64,000 nt of DNA from DRPG01 sp964655065 (lineage in GTDB: Bacteria > Myxococcota_A > UBA796 > GCA-2862545), in NCBI GenBank assembly GCA_964655065.1, contig CAZZLC010000034.1, positions 7,921 to 71,920 of the forward strand. Reading direction: 5' to 3'. Under the pieces are notes generated by a model, which searched no databases, was not told the origin of the DNA, and saw only the letters and a list, made by a program, of their open reading frames with translations. Both the position numbers and the translations under genes were made by a program. This document shows positions 16,450 to 26,700 of the stretch, one piece after another. Every line of letters begins with the position of its first letter. Within the stretch, counting starts at the first letter, position 1.

Positions 16450-17445
16450 TCAGCGTTCGGCGTTCAGCCGGTCGGCCCGGCCGGTGGGGGCCAGCGCGGG
16501 ACCGAGAGCGACCCCACGGCTCACCAGCGAGGGCACGCGCAGGTACTCGAGCATGCGGGTCTCGCGGCGGTGGTGGGTCACCGTGTCGAGGATGAGCCCT
16601 GCCGTGAACGACAGGAACGCCACCAGCATGATGGCCGAGCAGAGGATCGCGGTGGGGAAGCGCGGTACCTGGCTCGTCTCGAGCCAGGTGACGAACAGGG
16701 GAATCGCGAGCCAGATCGACAGGGCCGACAGCAGACCTCCGATGACGCCGTAGAAGGCGAGCGGTCGCTCGCGCTGCACGAGCCGCCCGATGGTGAAGAG
16801 GATCTTCAGCCCGTCGCGCACGGCGTTGAGCTTGCTCGGGTTGCCGTCGGGTCTCGACTGGAAGCGGACCTCCCGCTCGCCCACGGGCATCTTGAGCTCG
16901 AGGGCGTGCACGGTGAGCTCGGTCTCGATCTCGAAGCCGCCGGAGATCACGGGGAACGACTTCACGAACCGTCGCGAGAACACGCGGTACCCCGAGAAGA
17001 CGTCCGAGAGCTGGCGCCCGAACAGCCGTCCCACGAGCCCGGTCATCACCCGGTTGCCGAAGGCATGGCCCTCGCGGTGGACGCCGGCCGCGTCCTCGAC
17101 GCGGATGCCCGTGACCATGTCGAGGTCGTCGGCGAGCAGGGCCTCGACCAGGACGGGCGCGTCGGCGGGATCGAGCTGCTCGTCGCCGTCGATCATCACG
17201 TAGACGTCAGCCTCGACGTCCGCGAACATCCGCCGCACCACGTTCCCTTTGCCCTGCAGGGTGGCCGGTCGGACGATCGCCCCCGCCTCGCGGGCCACCT
17301 CGGCGCTGCGGTCGCGGCTGTTGTTGTCGTAGACATAGATGGTGGCGCCCGGAAGCGCACCGCGGCACCCGTCGATCACCCTCCGGATCGTGGGCTCTTC
17401 GTCGTAGCAGGGGATGATCACCGCGATCTCGAGGTCGTCGACCAC
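16450..17445 (-). CDS. Family 2 glycosyltransferase with C-terminal membrane segments
   Basis: 331 residues. A GT-A domain begins with IAVIIPCYDEEPTIRRVID. The nucleotide site YVYDNNSRDRS follows, then the DxD region VMIDGDEQLDPADAP and FSGYRVFSRRFVKSFPVIS with GGFEIETELTVHAL. Two transmembrane helices lie at about residues 238-257 and 266-288. The layout resembles dolichyl/polyprenyl-phosphate sugar synthases (DPMS/ArnC type), which make donors for GT-C enzymes such as the one at 13.0 kb. GTG 17445 has GAGG upstream. It starts eight bases after the bioD-bioA stop. Confidence 0.87.
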   Translation of the reverse strand: MVDDLEIAVIIPCYDEEPTIRRVIDGCRGALPGATIYVYDNNSRDRSAEVAREAGAIVRPATLQGKGNVVRRMFADVEADVYVMIDGDEQLDPADAPVLVEALLADDLDMVTGIRVEDAAGVHREGHAFGNRVMTGLVGRLFGRQLSDVFSGYRVFSRRFVKSFPVISGGFEIETELTVHALELKMPVGEREVRFQSRPDGNPSKLNAVRDGLKILFTIGRLVQRERPLAFYGVIGGLLSALSIWLAIPLFVTWLETSQVPRFPTAILCSAIMLVAFLSFTAGLILDTVTHHRRETRMLEYLRVPSLVSRGVALGPALAPTGRADRLNAER

Positions 17446-17452
17446 GCACGCC

Positions 17453-19366
17453 TCACTCGACCAAGGTAACGCCTGGTCTCGCGAGCTCGGCCCGGGTGGC
17501 GCGCGTCATCACGTCGACCGCCCACGCGATCTCGCCCGGGGTCGTGCAGTAGGGCGGCACCAGGTAGAGCGTGTTGCCGAGCGGGCGCACGTAGAGGTTC
17601 TCGGCGAACGCCCGGTCACAGATCCGCCGTCCCACGGGGTCGAGATAGCCGCCGGGCCCGCCCGCGACGTCGTACGCGAAGATGCCCCCACGAACCCGCA
17701 CGTTGGTGACCCCAGGCATGGCCCGCAGTGACTCCGCGGCCCGGTCGTAGGCCGTGGCCATGGCGGCGATCCGCTCGAACACGGGCTCGGTGTCGAACAG
17801 GCGCAGCGAGGCGAGAGCGGCGGCACAGGCGATGGGGCTGCCCGTGAAGCTGTGCCCGTGCAGGAACGCGTGCACGAGCCCGTCCCCGAGGAACGTCTCG
17901 AAGACGTGGTCGCGGCACGCCGTCACGCCCATCGCGATCGAGCCCCCGGTGAGGCCCTTGGACAGGCACGTGATGTCGGGGACGACGCCCGCCTGGTCGC
18001 AGGCCCACATGGTGCCCGTCCGCCCGAAGCCGGTGAACACCTCGTCGGTGATCATCCAGGCGCCGACACGGTCGCAGGCCGCACGCACCCGGCGCAGGAA
18101 CTCGGGGGAGCCGAAGCGCATGCCGGCGGCCCCCTGCACGAGCGGCTCCAGGATGACCCCGGCGACCGAGGCCCCGTGCTCGTCGAGATAGGCGTCCAGG
18201 GCATCGGCGTCGTCGTAGGGGAGGTGGGCGACGTCGAAGAGCAGCGGCACGAAGGGGTCGGAGAACACCCCCCGCTCGCCCACGCTCATCGCGCCAGCGG
18301 AGTCGCCGTGGTAGGCACCGTCGAAGGCCACGAACCGAGGACGGGCCTGCCCGCGCTGCGCTTGCCCCTGGAGCGTCATCTTGAGGGCGACCTCGACGGC
18401 CGTGGATCCGTCGTCCGAGAAGTAGACGTGGTTCACGTCGCCGGGCAGGGCGGCCGCGAGAGCCTGCGAGAGTTCGCGGGCTGGTTCGTGGGAGAAGTCC
18501 GCCAGGATCACCTGGTCGAAGGTGTGGGTCTGGGTGGCGATGGCGCGCACGACGGCGGGATGGCTGTGTCCGTGGAGCGTCACCCACCAGGAGGAGACGC
18601 CGTCGAGCACGCGGCGGCCGTCGTCGAGCTCCAGCCAGGCGCCCTCGGCGCGGACGACGTGGCCGCGCGGGACGAACCCCCGGAGCTGGGTGAACGGGTG
18701 CCAGAGGGGAAGCCGGTCCCGAGGCGGCTCACGCGGAGGCGCGGGGGGAGCGGCGTGGCGCGCGAGCTGGGCTCCGAGCGAGGCGGTGAGGGCGGGAACG
18801 TCGTCGGGCAGGGTGCCGCGCTCGATGCGGGCGAGCACCGGTACGCCGCCGAGGAGCGGGAGATCGCGCTCGTTCTCGGCGTGGGGCGGCCCCACGAGGA
18901 CGATGCCCACCGGCGTGACGCCGTCGGCGCGGATCGCGCGGATGGTGGAGAGGGTGTGGTTGAGGGTGCCGAGTCCGCTGCGGGCGACGACCACCACGGG
19001 CAGTCCGAGGTGACGCACGAGGTCCGCCTGCCAGAGCACCCTGCCGGGGGTGCGGGCGTAGGGCACCATCCAGCCCCCCGCGCCCTCGACGACGAGGGGA
19101 CCCTCGGGAAGCACGAGCTGGTCGAGGTCGAGAGTGCCGCCTTCGGTCTCGAGGGCCGCGTGCGGCGAGGCCGGGCGCTCCAGCACGAGGTGCTCGGGGT
19201 GGGTCGGCACTCCGGTCAGCGCGGTGACGGTGTCGCGATCCGTGGGCCGACCCGCTTGGACGGGCTTCCAGTAGGCGCGGCGCAGCACCTTGGCGAGCAG
19301 CGCGGACACGACGGTCTTGCCGACGTCGGTGTCCGTGCCGGTGACGTAGACGGGATCCGGCAGCAC
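17453..19366 (-). CDS. bioDA: Fused dethiobiotin synthetase / DAPA aminotransferase
   Basis: 637 residues. Residues 1-205 are BioD: VYVTGTDTDVGKTVVSALLA (P-loop), YWKPVQAG and LVVEGAGGWMVPYA. Residues about 215-637 are BioA: LPLWHPFTQL, VSSWWVTLHGHSHP, FDGAYHGDSAGAMSVG, ITDEVFTGFGRTG and CLSKGLTGGSIAMGV, whose Lys binds PLP. The joint is a Pro/Arg linker. The two catalyse consecutive steps, DAPA formation then ring closure to dethiobiotin, so fusion may channel DAPA. The domain order BioD-BioA matches that of plant BIO3-BIO1. GTG 19366 has GGAGG. bioF and bioB lie upstream past one opposed gene. Confidence 0.95.
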   Translation of the reverse strand: MLPDPVYVTGTDTDVGKTVVSALLAKVLRRAYWKPVQAGRPTDRDTVTALTGVPTHPEHLVLERPASPHAALETEGGTLDLDQLVLPEGPLVVEGAGGWMVPYARTPGRVLWQADLVRHLGLPVVVVARSGLGTLNHTLSTIRAIRADGVTPVGIVLVGPPHAENERDLPLLGGVPVLARIERGTLPDDVPALTASLGAQLARHAAPPAPPREPPRDRLPLWHPFTQLRGFVPRGHVVRAEGAWLELDDGRRVLDGVSSWWVTLHGHSHPAVVRAIATQTHTFDQVILADFSHEPARELSQALAAALPGDVNHVYFSDDGSTAVEVALKMTLQGQAQRGQARPRFVAFDGAYHGDSAGAMSVGERGVFSDPFVPLLFDVAHLPYDDADALDAYLDEHGASVAGVILEPLVQGAAGMRFGSPEFLRRVRAACDRVGAWMITDEVFTGFGRTGTMWACDQAGVVPDITCLSKGLTGGSIAMGVTACRDHVFETFLGDGLVHAFLHGHSFTGSPIACAAALASLRLFDTEPVFERIAAMATAYDRAAESLRAMPGVTNVRVRGGIFAYDVAGGPGGYLDPVGRRICDRAFAENLYVRPLGNTLYLVPPYCTTPGEIAWAVDVMTRATRAELARPGVTLVE

Positions 19367-19513
19367 GGCAGCCTCCAGAAGGCGGGTAGCGTGGTGGATG
19401 GAGGATCGCCGTCGGTCGAGCCGAGAGCGGGTGGCCCCATCACACCACGCTTACGACGGGCGGGGTGTCCACGGGTGCCCGCATTACCGGTCCTCGTGAC
19501 CAGGAGGAGCGAG

Positions 19514-20149
19514 ATGCGACGACTTGCAGCCCTGATGGCCGTACTGACGACCTTCGTGTTCGCCGCCCCCGCGTGGGGCCAGATGACGCTGAACGGCCGC
19601 CCGGTCGACGCGGCGACCGCCCAGCTGCTCCACGACCAGTACCAGGTGCCCCTCCGCGGCGCCTACTGGTACGACCCCGCTTCCGGGCTCATCGGCACCC
19701 TGGGCCAGCCTCCGGCCAAGCAGATCGCGCCCGGCGACACCCGGTTCGGCAGCCCGGCCCGCGACGCGTCTGGCGGCCTCTCGTTCGTGATCGTGAACGG
19801 CCGCGCCCTCTCGCTGAAGGAGGAGCGCGCGCTCGAGCACGTCTACACGATGATGGTGGAGGGCGAGTACCGCATGGGTCCGGACCTCGTGATGAGCAAG
19901 GGCTACGCGGGGGCCCCCTCGTTTCAGTACGGCACCGCCTGGAACGCCTACGCCCAGGCCACGAAGGCCGAGGAGGCGTGGTGCGCCCGGGCGCGCCAGC
20001 GCATCGCGTCGACCGGCCCCGGTCAGCCGGTGCTGATCCCCGACATCGCGGGCAGCGGTCGCTACTCCGTGCAGATCACGCAGGATGCGAACGGCTGCAT
20101 CATGGCGAACGTGCAGGGGCAGCTGATGAGTCGCTGCTGCGGCTCCTGA
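19514..20149 (+). CDS. Secreted periplasmic protein of unknown function
   Basis: 211 residues. A signal peptide (residues 1-22) ends AAPAWG before QMTLNGRPVD. The mature part starts with a motif often seen in myxobacterial-type secreted proteins, YWYDPASGLIGTLGQPPA, and ends with a Cys-rich tail ANVQGQLMSRCCGS. Other cysteines (WCARARQ, NGCIM) could form disulfides. ATG 19514 has AGGAGG six bases upstream. The longer open frame upstream is antisense to bioDA and not real. Its 3' end overlaps the end of bioF by 50 bases on the other strand. No domain recognised. Confidence 0.75.
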   Translation: MRRLAALMAVLTTFVFAAPAWGQMTLNGRPVDAATAQLLHDQYQVPLRGAYWYDPASGLIGTLGQPPAKQIAPGDTRFGSPARDASGGLSFVIVNGRALSLKEERALEHVYTMMVEGEYRMGPDLVMSKGYAGAPSFQYGTAWNAYAQATKAEEAWCARARQRIASTGPGQPVLIPDIAGSGRYSVQITQDANGCIMANVQGQLMSRCCGS

Positions 20150-21284
20150 TCGCGGTGAGGGAGCGGACCACCGACGCGGCGAGCTGATCGACGTCGGCGT
20201 CCGACAGATCCGCCCGCACCACGAGCCGCACCCGACACGTCCCCACCGGAACGGTGGGCGGACGGATGGGGCGCGCGTCCCAGCCATCGGCGATCAGGTC
20301 GGCCGCGAGCTTCTGGGCGGCGCGGATCGACCCCACGACCACGGGCACGATCGGGCTGTCGTCGCCGGGCACGGAGCCGCCCCACGCCTCGACCGCGGGC
20401 CGGAGCTTCTCGCGCAGCCGGCTCCCCAGCTCGCGAGGCCGCGCCCGGAGCGCAGGATCGCTGCGGATCCTCGTGAGGACGGCGTCGAGCGCGGCCACGA
20501 GCAGCGGAGATGGGGCGGTGCTGTAGATCAGGCTCCGCGCCCGCTGCAGCTGCAGCTCCCGGAGCCCCCTCGACCCGACGACGAACGCCCCGGCGGCGGC
20601 CAGCGCCTTGCCCGCCGGATGAACCGTCGCGAGCACCTGATCGCGCAGTCCGGCCTCGGCGACCCGGCCGGCCCCGTCGGGGCCGTACAGACCCGTGGCG
20701 TGGGCCTCGTCGACCACGAGCCCCGCCCCCCGTTCCGCACACACTGCGGCGAGGGCGGTGAGCGGTGCAGCGTCGCCGTCCATCGAGTAGACCGACTCGA
20801 CCACCACGACGGTGGGACGCTCCGGGTCGATGGCCCTGGCCACCGCGCCGACGTCGTTGTGCGGCACGATGCGTCGCTCCGCCTTGGTGAGTCGCAGACC
20901 GTCGATGAGGCTCGCGTGGTTCAGCGCGTCGGAGACCACCACGTCACCGGGCTCGAGCAGCGCCCCGAGCAGCCCGTGGTTGGCCTGGTACCCGCTCGGG
21001 TAGAGCAGCGCCGCCTCGGCGGCCTGCCACGCCGCCACCTTCGCCTCGAGGGCGTCGAGGGGTGTCGAGTGCCCCGAGAGGAGCCGCGACCCCGTCGAGC
21101 CCGTTCCGAGCCCGTCGGCCAGCGCGGCGAGGAGCACGTCGCGCACCATCGGGTCTCGGGTGAGCCCCAGGTAGTCGTTGCTCGTGACCGAGGTGCCGCG
21201 GGGCAGGGTCAGGTGCCGTCGCAGCCCGGCCTGCTCGAGCGAGGCGAGGCGCGCCGCGAACCGGGCCTCGAAGCGATCGGTCAC
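20100..21284 (-). CDS. bioF: 8-amino-7-oxononanoate synthase
   Basis: 394 residues, an alpha-oxoamine synthase joining pimeloyl thioester and alanine. Motifs are SNDYLGLTRDP, GTGSTGSRLLSGHS, VESVYSMDGDAAPL and LVVDEAHATGLYGPDG. The PLP Lys is in TVHPAGKALAAAG. GTG 21284 overlaps the bioB stop (GTGA), so they are coupled. It is a distinct paralogue of the oxoamine-synthase domain in the lipid synthase at 50 kb. The last 16 codons overlap the convergent secreted-protein gene; the extra Ser/Ala tail may be dispensable. Confidence 0.94.
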   Translation of the reverse strand: MTDRFEARFAARLASLEQAGLRRHLTLPRGTSVTSNDYLGLTRDPMVRDVLLAALADGLGTGSTGSRLLSGHSTPLDALEAKVAAWQAAEAALLYPSGYQANHGLLGALLEPGDVVVSDALNHASLIDGLRLTKAERRIVPHNDVGAVARAIDPERPTVVVVESVYSMDGDAAPLTALAAVCAERGAGLVVDEAHATGLYGPDGAGRVAEAGLRDQVLATVHPAGKALAAAGAFVVGSRGLRELQLQRARSLIYSTAPSPLLVAALDAVLTRIRSDPALRARPRELGSRLREKLRPAVEAWGGSVPGDDSPIVPVVVGSIRAAQKLAADLIADGWDARPIRPPTVPVGTCRVRLVVRADLSDADVDQLAASVVRSLTAIRSRSSDSSAAPARSP

Positions 21285-22258
21285 TTCGCGCTGTGGGCGG
21301 CCACCTGGGACTCGAGGGGCCGCATGCCGAGGGCGGCGAGGAGCGCGCGGTCCTCGTCGGCGGGCGGGTTCTCCGTGGTGAGGAGCGCGGGCCCGTAGAA
21401 GATGCTGTTCGCGCCACAGAGGAAGGCGAGCGCCTGGCCCTCGCGGGAGAGCGCCGTTCGACCTGCCGCGAGGCGGATCATCGAGCTCGGCATCATGATC
21501 CGCGCCACCGCGATGGTCCGCAGGTACTCGAAGACGTCGACGCCCTTCTCCTCGGCGAGTGGCGTGCCCGGGGCCGGGACGAGCTGGTTGATCGGCACCG
21601 ACTCCGGGTGCGGCTCGAGCCCGGCCAGGGTGGTGAGGAGCCCCACGCGGTCCTCGCGGGTCTCCCCGAGTCCCACGATGCCTCCGCAGCACACCGTCAG
21701 ACCGGCCTTGCGCACGTTGCCGAGCGTGTCGAGGCGGTCCTGGTAGGTGCGGGTGCTGATGATCTCCTCGTAGTGCTCGGGCGAGGTGTCGAGGTTGTGG
21801 TTGTAGGCGTAGAGTCCCGCGTCGGCGAGTCGCTTGGCCTGGCCCTCGTCGACCATGCCGAGCGTGGCACAGACCTCGAGCCCCAGCTCGTTCACGGCCT
21901 CGACCATCTTCACCACGCGGTCGAAGGCTCGCCCGTCGTGGACCTCGCGCCACGCGGCCCCCATGCAGAAGCGCGAGGCGCCGTGGTCCTTGGCGCGCTG
22001 GGCCTGGGCGATCACCTCGTCGAGAGGCAACAACCCCTCGGACTCGACGCCGGTGTCGTAGCGGGCGGCCTGCGGGCAGTACGCGCAGTCTTCGGGGCAG
22101 CCGCCCCGCTTGATGTTCGACAGGGTCGCGAGCTGGACCCGGCTCGGATCGTGGTGGGCACGGTGGGCCACCTGGGCGCGGAAGGCGAGCTCGGCGAAGG
22201 GCTGGTCGAAGAGTGCGCGGACCTCCTCGCGGGTCCAGTCGTGTCGAATGTCGGACAT
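21281..22258 (-). CDS. bioB: Biotin synthase
   Basis: 325 residues, radical SAM enzyme inserting sulfur into dethiobiotin. The cluster motif is GGCPEDCAYCPQAARYDTG (CxxxCxxC). The second-cluster residues lie in ASRFCMGAAWREV, EVCATLGMV, GLTVCCGGIVGLGE and RLAAGRTAL. The real start is ATG 22258 with GGAGA upstream; the frame is open for 80 codons further, but those are not family sequence. It overlaps bioF. argD precedes it by 67 bases on the same strand. Confidence 0.96.
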   Translation of the reverse strand: MSDIRHDWTREEVRALFDQPFAELAFRAQVAHRAHHDPSRVQLATLSNIKRGGCPEDCAYCPQAARYDTGVESEGLLPLDEVIAQAQRAKDHGASRFCMGAAWREVHDGRAFDRVVKMVEAVNELGLEVCATLGMVDEGQAKRLADAGLYAYNHNLDTSPEHYEEIISTRTYQDRLDTLGNVRKAGLTVCCGGIVGLGETREDRVGLLTTLAGLEPHPESVPINQLVPAPGTPLAEEKGVDVFEYLRTIAVARIMMPSSMIRLAAGRTALSREGQALAFLCGANSIFYGPALLTTENPPADEDRALLAALGMRPLESQVAAHSAK

Positions 22259-22325
22259 CGGGTCTCCGGGAAGCGTCGGCCTCTGATGGACGTAGCACGC
22301 AGTGGGATCCCCGTGGTCCGCTCCG

Positions 22326-23516
22326 TCACACCGAGGCGGCAGCCCGAACGCGCGCGGTCGCGCGGGCGAGCCGGAGGGCTGCCTCCCGCAGGTCCTCCTC
22401 GGGGGCATTGAGAGGGGGCAGGAGGCGCAGCACGTCGCCAGAGGCGGGCACCACGAGCAGTCCTTCCTGAAGTGCCGCCTGCGCGATGTCACGGACACTG
22501 GCGTCGAGGGTGAAGCGGACCCCCATCAACAGTCCGACCCCGCGAATCTCGGCGAGATCGGCGCCAAGGGCCTCGGTGACGGCGCTCCGCAGCAACTGGG
22601 CGCGGGTCTCGACCCCTTCGAGGAGCTCGGGATCCGCCAGGGCGTCGAACACCGCGCAGGCCACGCTGGCCACGAACGGACCTCCTCCAAAGGTGGAGCC
22701 GTGCAGCCCCGGCGCGAGCGCCGCGGCCACGCGGTCCGACAAGAGGATCGCGCCCATCGGCAGACCCCCGGCGAGCGGCTTGGCCAGCGTCATCAGGTCG
22801 GGTCGGATGCCGCTGTGCTCGTGGGCCCACAGCCGACCGGTCCGCCCGAGCCCGCACTGGATCTCGTCGACGATCAGCAGCGCACCGACTTCGTCGCAGC
22901 GTTCACGGAGGTGCCTCAGCCACTGGGGGCGTGGCGTGCGCACCCCGCCCTCTCCCTGCAGCGGCTCGACGATCACGGCGGCGACGTGCTGGTCGATCAT
23001 GGTGAGCGCCACGTCGTCGTCGTACGGCGCGCGACGGAACCCCGCGGGCAGGGGCTCGAAGGGCTGTCGGGCCGCGTCGCGGTCGGTGGCGGAGAGGGCT
23101 CCGAAGGTTCGCCCGTGGAACGCGCCGTCGAAGTAGACGATGTCGCGGCGCTCCCCCGAGGCGAGTCGGGCGAACTTGAGCGCGCCCTCGACCGCTTCGG
23201 CGCCGGAGTTGCAGAAGAACACCCGGCTCGCGAACGAGCGCTCGACGAGGCGCTCGGCGAGCTCGATCGCGGGTCGCGTGAAGTAGAGGTTCGAGGTGTG
23301 GGTGAGCCCTGTGGCCGCCTTCGTCAGCGCCTCCTGCACCACCCTCGAGCCGTGGCCGAGCGAGGTGACCGCGATGCCGGTCGTCATGTCGAGGTACCGA
23401 TGGCCAGCCTCGTCCTCGAGCCAGCAGCCCTCGCCTGCCGACATGATCGGGTCAGGCTGACGATAGGTCGGCGCGAGCAGTGCCCGCGCGAGATCGGCGA
23501 GCTTCGGGGTGCTCAT
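22326..23516 (-). CDS. argD: Acetylornithine aminotransferase family protein
   Basis: 396 residues, class-III PLP aminotransferase. Motifs are LDMTTGIAVTSLGHG, FFCNSGAEAVEGALKFAR, FDGAFHGRTFGALS and LLIVDEIQCGLGRTG. The PLP Lys is in TLAKPLAGGLPMGAIL. It supplies N-acetylornithine, the substrate of the carbamoyltransferase at 9.5 kb, and in some bacteria also does succinyl-diaminopimelate transamination. It is separated from the main arginine operon and heads the leftward biotin genes. Specificity among class-III enzymes is by similarity only. Confidence 0.85.
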   Translation of the reverse strand: MSTPKLADLARALLAPTYRQPDPIMSAGEGCWLEDEAGHRYLDMTTGIAVTSLGHGSRVVQEALTKAATGLTHTSNLYFTRPAIELAERLVERSFASRVFFCNSGAEAVEGALKFARLASGERRDIVYFDGAFHGRTFGALSATDRDAARQPFEPLPAGFRRAPYDDDVALTMIDQHVAAVIVEPLQGEGGVRTPRPQWLRHLRERCDEVGALLIVDEIQCGLGRTGRLWAHEHSGIRPDLMTLAKPLAGGLPMGAILLSDRVAAALAPGLHGSTFGGGPFVASVACAVFDALADPELLEGVETRAQLLRSAVTEALGADLAEIRGVGLLMGVRFTLDASVRDIAQAALQEGLLVVPASGDVLRLLPPLNAPEEDLREAALRLARATARVRAAASV

Positions 23517-23784
23517 GCCGTGTCCTCCAGCCCACCCCCGTACAGCGAGTGGGCAGTTGTTGCCAAGGTAGATGGTGAGCTTTCCGTTGTAGCTTTCCCC
23601 GGTCGAGCCGCCGCAGGAGGCCGAGGGTCGAAGCCGCTCGCGGTCGGCAGACCGCCGACAATGGCTGCTGCGGTCGCACGACCCGCGCCATCCACACGAC
23701 CAGACGTGGGCACCAGCGGCGTCGCGCTTTAAACGGAGTGCGCAGGCAGATCCGAGCTCCCCTCGCTCGGCCGCCGGAGGAGCG

Positions 23785-26700
23785 ATGGACGTCTTCTTGG
23801 ACTACCACGGCGTCGACCTCGACGAGGCTCAGCAGGTGGCGCGTGCCCTCGAGGCGGCCGGACGCACCGTGCTCCTCGACGAAGGCTCGGTCGTCCCCGA
23901 GCGGGCCTGGCTGCGAGCCGTGGGCGACCAGGGGCTGCGCACGCCCTTCCTGATCGTCCTGATCACGCCGCGAACCCCTCGCGACTGGATCCTGGCCCAC
24001 GAGGGGCTCGCGGTGTCGCACCACGCGTGGGCGGCGCGCGACGGGAGGAGCTTCACGGTGATCCCCGTGATCATCGGTGGGCGGGGACTCGACGAGCAAT
24101 CGTCGCTGCGCCACTGGCCGACGGCCGAGATCCCGGCCCCGCCGGAGCTTGCCCGACCGGCGCTCGAGAACCTCGGGCGCCAGCTCGACCGCTGGGCCTA
24201 CGACCCCGGTGTCGACGCCGACGCCCTGTTCCGCGTGGTCGACCAGGGCCCGTTCCCGGGCCTTCGCGCGTTCAACGAGGCACGGGCGACCCTGTTCATG
24301 GGGCGGGACGAGGCCATCCGCCAGTGCATGGAGCGCATCCTCGACGAAGACGTGCGCTGGCTGCAGGTCGAGGGGGCGAGTGGCGTCGGCAAGACCTCGT
24401 TCGTCCGTGCGGGACTGCTCGTGGCGCTCCGGGTCGGAGAGCGCTCTCCGTTCGGCCGTTCGTGGGCGTCGTGTCTGGTGCGTCCCGGCGGACAGCCCGT
24501 CTACGATCTCGCCCTCGCCTTGCACAAGGCCCTCGGACTCGACGCGGATCACCTGCCCCCCTACCAACTCGCGGAGCGCCTCGTAGGCGACGAGAACGCG
24601 CTGGGCGACCTCATCGAGAACGAGCTGCCCCGACTCGGCTACCGCGGGCTCGTTCTCGTGCTGGACCAGATCGACGACGCGTTCACCCAGCAGCCGCTCG
24701 CCCCGCACGCCTTCGAGCCGCTCGACAAGCTGATCGCCCGCACCGTCATGAGCTCGAAGGCGTTCAGGCTGATCACCACCGTCCGCAGCGATCGGCTCGA
24801 CGACTTTCGCACCCTGCCCCAGCTCGAGGGGCTCCTGAACCTGCCGACCACCGCGCGGTACCACCTCGCGCCGCTGAGAGAGGACGAGCTTCGGGCCGCG
24901 ATCGTCGACCCCATCCACCTGGTCGGGGCCGGGATCTCCGACGACCTCGTCGAGGCGCTCGTTCACCTCGCGCTGCCCGAGGAGTCGCGGCTCGCCAAGC
25001 TCGCGGTGGTGCTCCGCGCGCTGTGGGCCGATGCCGTGGCGAGGAACCCGCGGTACCCGGTGCTCGCGATGGAGGACCTCGACGCCCTGCGCGCACGCCA
25101 GGCGCGTCCCGCCGACCAGCTCGAGGAGCCCTACGAGGGCCTGCGAAACGTGTTCTCGCGCGTGATGGATCGCGCGATCGAGGGGCTCTCGGACGCCGAG
25201 CTCGAGGCCGCACGCGACATGTTGGTCCACGTCGTGAGACCGGGTCGCGCGCAGGACATGCGCTGCATGCGTCCGCGCGGGGAGGTCATCTTCGCGACCG
25301 AGCAGCTGTCAGCGAAGAAGGCCCGGCGCGTGCTCGAGAAGCTCGCCGGGCCCTCCGAGGGTCGCCGTCCCACCGGCCTCGAGCCGTTCCGCGTGATCGA
25401 GCGCATCGACACCGAAGGCGACTCCGAGAGCCTCGACCTGCGCCACGACGTACTGCTCACCGACTGGCGCATCCTCGCCGTCTGGCTCGAGGAGGCCCGC
25501 GAGTTCCTCGAACGACGTGACGAGCTGATGCTCGTCGAGGCTCGCCCGGACCCCTTCGCGGACGGTCCACCCAACGAGCCGATCGTGGTGAGGCTCGTCG
25601 GCGAGGACCTCGACCGCACCACGAAGGCCCGGTACTACAAGTCGCTCGACGACCGCTCGCGCGCGTTCATCGAGGAGCTGAAGCGACGGCGGCCGGAGCC
25701 CGTCCGACCGGGGCGCGTTCCCCGGTGGGTCTTCGCGGCGGGGGCCTTCGCGGTGGTGGCGCTGATCGCGGCCTCCGTCTCGCTGTTCCAGTACCAGCGC
25801 CGGCTCGCCGACGACAATCGGATGAAGGCGGTCAAGATCGCGGACACCGATCTGGCTTCGCACGCTGCCCGCATCCTGCTTGCCGGGGTTCGTCGGCCCC
25901 AGCATCAGGAGGCTTGGGCAGACGGGGTGGTCTCCGCCCTCGAGGAGCCCGCGGTGAGGCGCAGCCTGGTGGGATCGACGGCCGAGATCATCGACCTCGC
26001 CAGCTCGGCCGACGGCTCGCTCGTGGCTGCGGGCTACGGCGACGGAACCGTCGCGTGGTGGTCGCTCGACGATCCGACGGTCACCGCGCAGGTCGCAGCG
26101 CATCGCCTCGCGGTGCGGGCGGTCGCGGTGGCGCCGGACGGAACCTGGCTCGTGTCGGCCTCTCACGACGGCACGGCCACCATCGTACGCCTCGACGGCT
26201 CCGCGGATCCGGTGGTGCTCGAGGGTCACGAGGGACCGATCAACGACGTCGCGATCGGGCCCAAGGGCCGCCGCATCCTCACGGCGTCGAACGATGGCAC
26301 CGCCCGGGTGTGGAACGCGGACGGCACTCTCGAGGGCGTGCTGCGCGGGCACCAGGGGTGGGTCACCCAGGTCTCGGTGAGTCCGGACGGGCGCCGGCTG
26401 CTCACCGCGGGCAAGGACGGCACGGCTCGGGTGTGGACCCTGTCGGGCGGCCGCTACGTGCAGATTCCCGAGGAGGCGACGATCCTCGACCATCGGGGGC
26501 AGTGGGTTCCCGTGGCCCGGTTCTCGCCGGGCGGGGGGCGAATCCTCACCGGGGCTGCGAGCGGCGAGCTGCGGCTGTGGACGTTCGACGAGGACGGCAA
26601 CCCCGTGGCCGAGGTGCTCGGTCGCCACGACCGCGGCATCGTCAGTGCCGAGTTCGACCAGACGGGCGAGCGCGTGGTCTCCACGGGGCGCGACGAGACG

